This document shows, piece after piece, positions 32,001 to 34,408 of a stretch of 34,408 bases of DNA (the stretch's first letter is position 1; every line of letters begins with the position of its first letter). The DNA is taken from NCBI GenBank assembly GCA_035629175.1, contig DASPIL010000055.1, positions 1-34,408 on the forward strand, given 5' to 3'. The stretch comes from Verrucomicrobiia bacterium (GTDB lineage: Bacteria; Verrucomicrobiota; Verrucomicrobiia; Limisphaerales; DASXHY01). The notes under the pieces were generated by a model. That model ran no database searches and had not been told where the DNA came from. It worked only from the letters and a program-made list of their open reading frames with translations. The translations under genes were made by a program, and so were the position numbers.

Positions 32001-34040
32001 GTTTGGTGGAAATGGACAGCGCCGGTGGATGGTCGTTTGACGGTGACATCGCCCGTGCCATTCCGGCGATCGGAATTTCCTCCCACACTTCGGGCGTTCA
32101 CAGGAAGCTCCATCTCGGCATTGACACCATTTTTGGGCGATTGGAATCCGTGGCAGCAGCCAGCGTTCGCGGTCACTGGCGGCACGACCTACGCCATTTG
32201 TGCAGATGGGCGGTGGGAACCAGAAGGCATCGCGTTCAGCCTGGCCTTTTTGCCGAATCCGTCGAACGACCTGTTTATCGCGGCGGCTGCGCTTGAAGGG
32301 ACAAATGTCATCACGCATGGAAACTCGACCCTTGCGACGCTGGAACCCGGCGAACCGGATCACTTCCAGTTTCAGACCGAGCCCTCGCTTTGGTATTCGT
32401 GGACCGCGCCAGGACGCGGGCTTGTGACGCTGGGCGCGACGGGAACGAACGCTCCAAACGTCGCTGTTTACACAGGCACCCATTTCGGTGAGCTCAATCG
32501 TTTTGGACGCTTCTCCTTGAACAACCATCGGTTCCATACCGAGGCCGGCATTGCATACCGCTTTGCCGTTTGCGGCAACCCTGGAGAGTTTGAACTGGCC
32601 CTCCAGTTCTTCCCGGCACCGCCAAACGATCTTTTCGCGGCGCGAATTCCACTGGGTGGTTTCATGGCGACAGCGCAGGGCAACAGCCGGGTTTCGACGC
32701 GAGAACCGGGCGAACCCTGGCCTCCTTATTACGCATTCGATGGAACTGTTTGGTATTCTTGGGTTTCCCCGGCAAACGGGCGCGCCCGGGTTACGGCCGC
32801 TGAACATCCAATCGCCGTATACATGGGTTCAGCGCTGTCGAACCTTGTTTCCGTCACGGCTGCAAACTACGACCTCGTAACCTTCGATGCCCTGGCTGGC
32901 CGGCAATATGAAATCGCAATCGGAGGCGGGGTTTATCAGCCGGATTTTTTTGAACTGACGGTGCAATTTCCAAAGGTGCAACTCGTCGGGCCAACCAACG
33001 GCGCGCAATTTGCGTATGGAAGTCCCATACCGATGGTGGCAGGCACACTCGACCTTCACGGCACCATCAGGACGGTTGAGTTCCTGGATGGAAGCAACGT
33101 GGTCGCGACCGTGGCCGGGCCGCCATTTGAATTTGCATACGCGCACGCGGCAGCAGGCTTCCGTGCGCTGCGCGCGCGTGCCACCGACGAGAACGGCCTC
33201 GTGACGGAAGGCGATGCCGTTGAAATTACCGTGCGGCCGCCGAACGATGATTTCGCGCAACGGCTCACGCTTTCCGGCTCGTCCATCACGCTTTCGAGCA
33301 GCAATCAAACTGCGACTTCGGAACCGCTGGAACGGCTTCCCCTCGGCGCGCTCGGAAACACGGTTTGGTGGTCCTGGACCGCGCCCGCCAGTGGCCAGGT
33401 CACCGTCACAAACACCGGGTTTGCATCCGGCTTTTTCGGTTTGAATCACCCCCTTCTTTCGACTTTCACAGCGGTGTCCGATTTCTCCGTCATTATCGAT
33501 GTTCTGCTGCCGGAATCGCCTGAATACGGTTTCAGCCAGGGACCGGTTGTGGCGGTCTATACTGGATCGGAGCTGGCGAACCTGACGCTAAAGGGCAGCA
33601 ACACGGTGCAACACTGCGCGAGCTGTGAATGGAGGCAATTTCCCTCATTCACCTTTGATGCTGTCGCGGATGCCACGTATTTCATCTCAGTGGATGGCCT
33701 GAACAGCAGCAGCGGCGTGACGACGGTGAGTCTCGAACTGGATGCGGAACAGGCGATGTATAGCGGCGCACCGATTCTCCTTCCATTGACGCTTTCCCTC
33801 GCCAGCGCCACGAATCTTCAAACCGGTCACATGGTAAAACTCAAAGGGCTTTCCGGAACGGGGCCCGTTGTGATTTACGCCACGACCAACCTGGCGGAAT
33901 GGGATGTTGTCTGGAGCAACTCTCCTCCGGCATCTCAATTTGAATTCCACGATCCTCAATCCGTCGGCGAAGCTGGGCGGTTTTACAAGGCGATCCAGCT
34001 TCAGCCTGGGAGCCACTCCAACAGCCTGCACAGACGGTAA
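29025..34040 (+). CDS. Giant secreted protein: pseudo-metzincin plus eight PND-WTAP repeats
   Basis: A 1671-residue exported protein. I use ATG 29025, preceded by GGAG at 29011, over GTG 29016. The signal peptide ends at SPARA-DE (about residue 45). Residues about 50-270 resemble M12B-type metzincin proteases in layout (IDTMVLYTPSAR, LFAADLVCLVTE, then YFSNPN-like LPIFSNPN and ADNTSALNQTAPQVAAFRG). However, the expected HELGHNFG..HD reads VALSFNFGCQTE (181-192), and the Met-turn expected as TVMAY reads TVEAF (219-223). All zinc ligands are absent. Then follow an Ig-like domain (about 278), PND...WTAP repeats from about 370, 496 and 626, a second Ig-like (745), repeats from 830, 951, 1079 and 1199, a third Ig-like (1317), an eighth repeat (1405), and a C-terminal module ending GRFYKAIQL. 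Probably a non-catalytic adhesin or binding protein. Confidence 0.85.
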   Translation: MAVMQGWTLSLWRERWLRAPRPRLLNVLFIRCLILMWGFSPARADEPASLIDTMVLYTPSARTGAGGTAAIRLQIAQAVREANEVFQNSGVHARIRLVHAGMTFYTESGSVSTDIIRLRNSSDRHMEHMHRLRNLFAADLVCLVTETGDDWLFYGIQGPAAKDAFSIVRRPHLTGNYFFPVALSFNFGCQTERAYADSEAAFPFAYGHTFLTDRGWFSTVEAFAAERLPIFSNPNIYIYNGRAGIPLHLPGPADNTSALNQTAPQVAAFRGRSIRSIPPHVSIVTPSEPTTAKRGEGLKFEAVASDPDGKIQQLDLFAGDQWIASAKGPRLTTWWKKPRVGTHRVVAVATDNTGVSTVSAAVGVEIRAAAANDKFANRQRIVGTNATVQASNWGATSEHDEPNHAEGRARHSLWWTWTAPADGLLWVDTSGSSNTTVAAIYRGNQLSNLRPVPRDDLGGGFRCRVSAGTVYQIAIDSLYHFAGNVSLHLVFGQRVANDDFENRQLLAGAHVQTEGSLEFGTVQAGEPAPYGVAKHSLWYSWTASEAGVLDLKLTGGDTWYQHVAALQGDSLTNLTVLPAILSSDEFGFRVEPGDSLQIVVNGQNTPGIDCDGCRFNLKLDFSPKPVNDDFADSLELAGARQIVTNSMRAATSEAGEGTVTDSLFGNSVWWHWVAPASGRIIISSTHSVFETFFHVRTGDSMLNSTLVAYGLPLAMDVVGGTRYSIAARGKAEQVVMKLLFSGLLLASPVNGSNFPAGSDIPIHVAATEFDAPLTRVEFFEGETLLGIATDVPFSMVWSNAPAGDHHLKAIAYDINGETHTLPAIEFAVNPTNDNVANAALLAGTGVYVEGTTRGATHEAGERAHSGPSLSGSVWYSWTAPNSGSMTVALDSEYPGSPGFAVYADSPSLNPVVSSHLWHGASFMALQGRKYLIAVDLVGYRSDFRLHISEPPPNDKFSDAMLIASTGVLITGRNTGATLESKENSHSQSGGQSVWWKWTAPVDGRLTVTSPVPFRRSEFPPTLRAFTGSSISALTPFLGDWNPWQQPAFAVTGGTTYAICADGRWEPEGIAFSLAFLPNPSNDLFIAAAALEGTNVITHGNSTLATLEPGEPDHFQFQTEPSLWYSWTAPGRGLVTLGATGTNAPNVAVYTGTHFGELNRFGRFSLNNHRFHTEAGIAYRFAVCGNPGEFELALQFFPAPPNDLFAARIPLGGFMATAQGNSRVSTREPGEPWPPYYAFDGTVWYSWVSPANGRARVTAAEHPIAVYMGSALSNLVSVTAANYDLVTFDALAGRQYEIAIGGGVYQPDFFELTVQFPKVQLVGPTNGAQFAYGSPIPMVAGTLDLHGTIRTVEFLDGSNVVATVAGPPFEFAYAHAAAGFRALRARATDENGLVTEGDAVEITVRPPNDDFAQRLTLSGSSITLSSSNQTATSEPLERLPLGALGNTVWWSWTAPASGQVTVTNTGFASGFFGLNHPLLSTFTAVSDFSVIIDVLLPESPEYGFSQGPVVAVYTGSELANLTLKGSNTVQHCASCEWRQFPSFTFDAVADATYFISVDGLNSSSGVTTVSLELDAEQAMYSGAPILLPLTLSLASATNLQTGHMVKLKGLSGTGPVVIYATTNLAEWDVVWSNSPPASQFEFHDPQSVGEAGRFYKAIQLQPGSHSNSLHRR
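30127..33742 (+). repeat. Eight protein-level PND...WWxWTAP repeats
   Basis: Copies begin near 30133, 30510, 30900, 31512, 31875, 32259, 32619 and 33237, each about 110-130 residues (the eighth longer), with Ig-like inserts after the third (from 31257) and the seventh (from 32973). Shared positions are ND(D/K/L)F, a GATxExGEP-like stretch, (S/T)(L/V)W(W/Y)xW(T/V)(A/S)P and a closing (Y)xIA strand. Nucleotide divergence is high, indicating old duplications. The consensus resembles secreted beta-sandwich units widespread in Verrucomicrobia. Confidence 0.75.
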
Positions 34041-34103
34041 TCTGCGGCCAGGCACGGGCAGCGGGATTGCGCATCGCCGCATCCAGGGTCATGATGCGAC
34101 CGC

Positions 34104-34408
34104 ATGAACCAGTGGGCTCTCATTACAGGGGCTTCGTCGGGAATCGGGCGCGAACTCGCACAGATCTTCGCCGCGCATTCCTTCAATGTCATCATTGCCG
34201 GACGCAATCTGCCGCGACTGCGGGAGGTCGCCGGGGAAGTGCACGGGCAAAACGGCGTCGAGACGCGCATCGTGGAGCAGGATCTTTCAGCCCCTGGCGC
34301 AGGAGCCAGGGTGTTCGAAGCTGTCGCGGACATTGAAGTAGACGTGCTCGTCAACAACGCGGGACTCGGGTTCTACGGCGACTTCGTGGATCGAACGCTT
34401 GAGGAGCA
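34104..34408 (+). CDS. Short-chain dehydrogenase/reductase, N-terminal part (partial)
   Basis: The frame opens at ATG 34104 (MNQWALITGASSGIG) and is still open at the window end after 101 codons. The Rossmann NAD(P)-binding motif TGASSGIG is complete (residues 8-15). Then come VIIAGRN, predicted to bind the cofactor ribose, and VDVLVNNAGLG, the family's NNAG motif, which stabilises the central sheet. The catalytic Ser-Tyr-Lys lies beyond the edge. It is a classical SDR; substrate cannot be inferred. It starts 63 bp after the giant repeat protein on the same strand, with no obvious terminator between them. Confidence 0.88.
   Translation, partial: MNQWALITGASSGIGRELAQIFAAHSFNVIIAGRNLPRLREVAGEVHGQNGVETRIVEQDLSAPGAGARVFEAVADIEVDVLVNNAGLGFYGDFVDRTLEE

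Noticed and set aside
31986-32807. 273-codon minus-strand frame inside the giant repeat gene
   Set aside because: It is antisense to clear WWxWTAP repeats, arginine-rich and without motifs.
1-34408. CRISPR array, transposase, integrase, toxin-antitoxin or restriction genes
   Set aside because: None visible. No regularly spaced direct repeats at the DNA level and no matching protein motifs were found on reading both strands.

Overview
This window looks like a chromosomal segment of a Verrucomicrobiota bacterium, probably of the Pedosphaera/Limisphaerales type. That placement is inferred from content. The GC-rich sequence carries ordinary housekeeping genes next to very large secreted proteins built from lamin-tail, CotH, chitobiase C-terminal-like, bacterial Ig-like and PND...WWxWTAP repeats, a combination typical of that phylum. 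No rRNA, phage, transposon, integrase or CRISPR array is visible. One tRNA gene (Lys, UUU) is present.

Layout: 0-0.4 kb holds the start of a leftward ArsR-like regulator cut by the window edge, a perfect palindrome and an orphan terminator. 0.4-2.8 kb holds a small lipoprotein, an AsmA-like membrane protein and ruvB. 2.9-10 kb is one 2371-residue secreted CotH/lamin-tail protein. 10-14.5 kb has a lipoprotein prolyl oligopeptidase, a conserved protein of unknown function and a DUF72 protein. 14.7-19.2 kb is a leftward block: tRNA-Lys, trpD, an MBL-fold hydrolase, a stand-alone GGQ release-factor-like protein, class I fructose-bisphosphate aldolase and a hotdog thioesterase. 19.3-26.9 kb is a rightward block: a tiny membrane protein, Hsp20, Lon, a LolA-like protein, and two envelope genes, the second split by an apparent frameshift. 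27-29 kb has galE facing a CusF-Sco1 fusion. 29-34 kb is a 1671-residue secreted protein whose N-terminus resembles a metzincin protease stripped of its zinc site. The window ends inside a short-chain dehydrogenase.

How the genes work together: Hsp20, Lon and the LolA-like protein are closely spaced or overlapping (ATGA) and look like a proteostasis/envelope operon. The three largest secreted products are not adjacent, but they share a short beta-type module ending in RFYR/RFYK, and two of them share the PND...WTAP repeat. They may therefore belong to one cell-surface or export scheme.

Most interesting observations: the apparently inactive metzincin with eight repeats, the +1 frame break at 24745-24750 splitting what reads as one ~1000-residue protein, the shared RFYR module, and the palindrome/short ORF/terminator cluster at the left edge. 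I did not find a clear new defence or mobile system.
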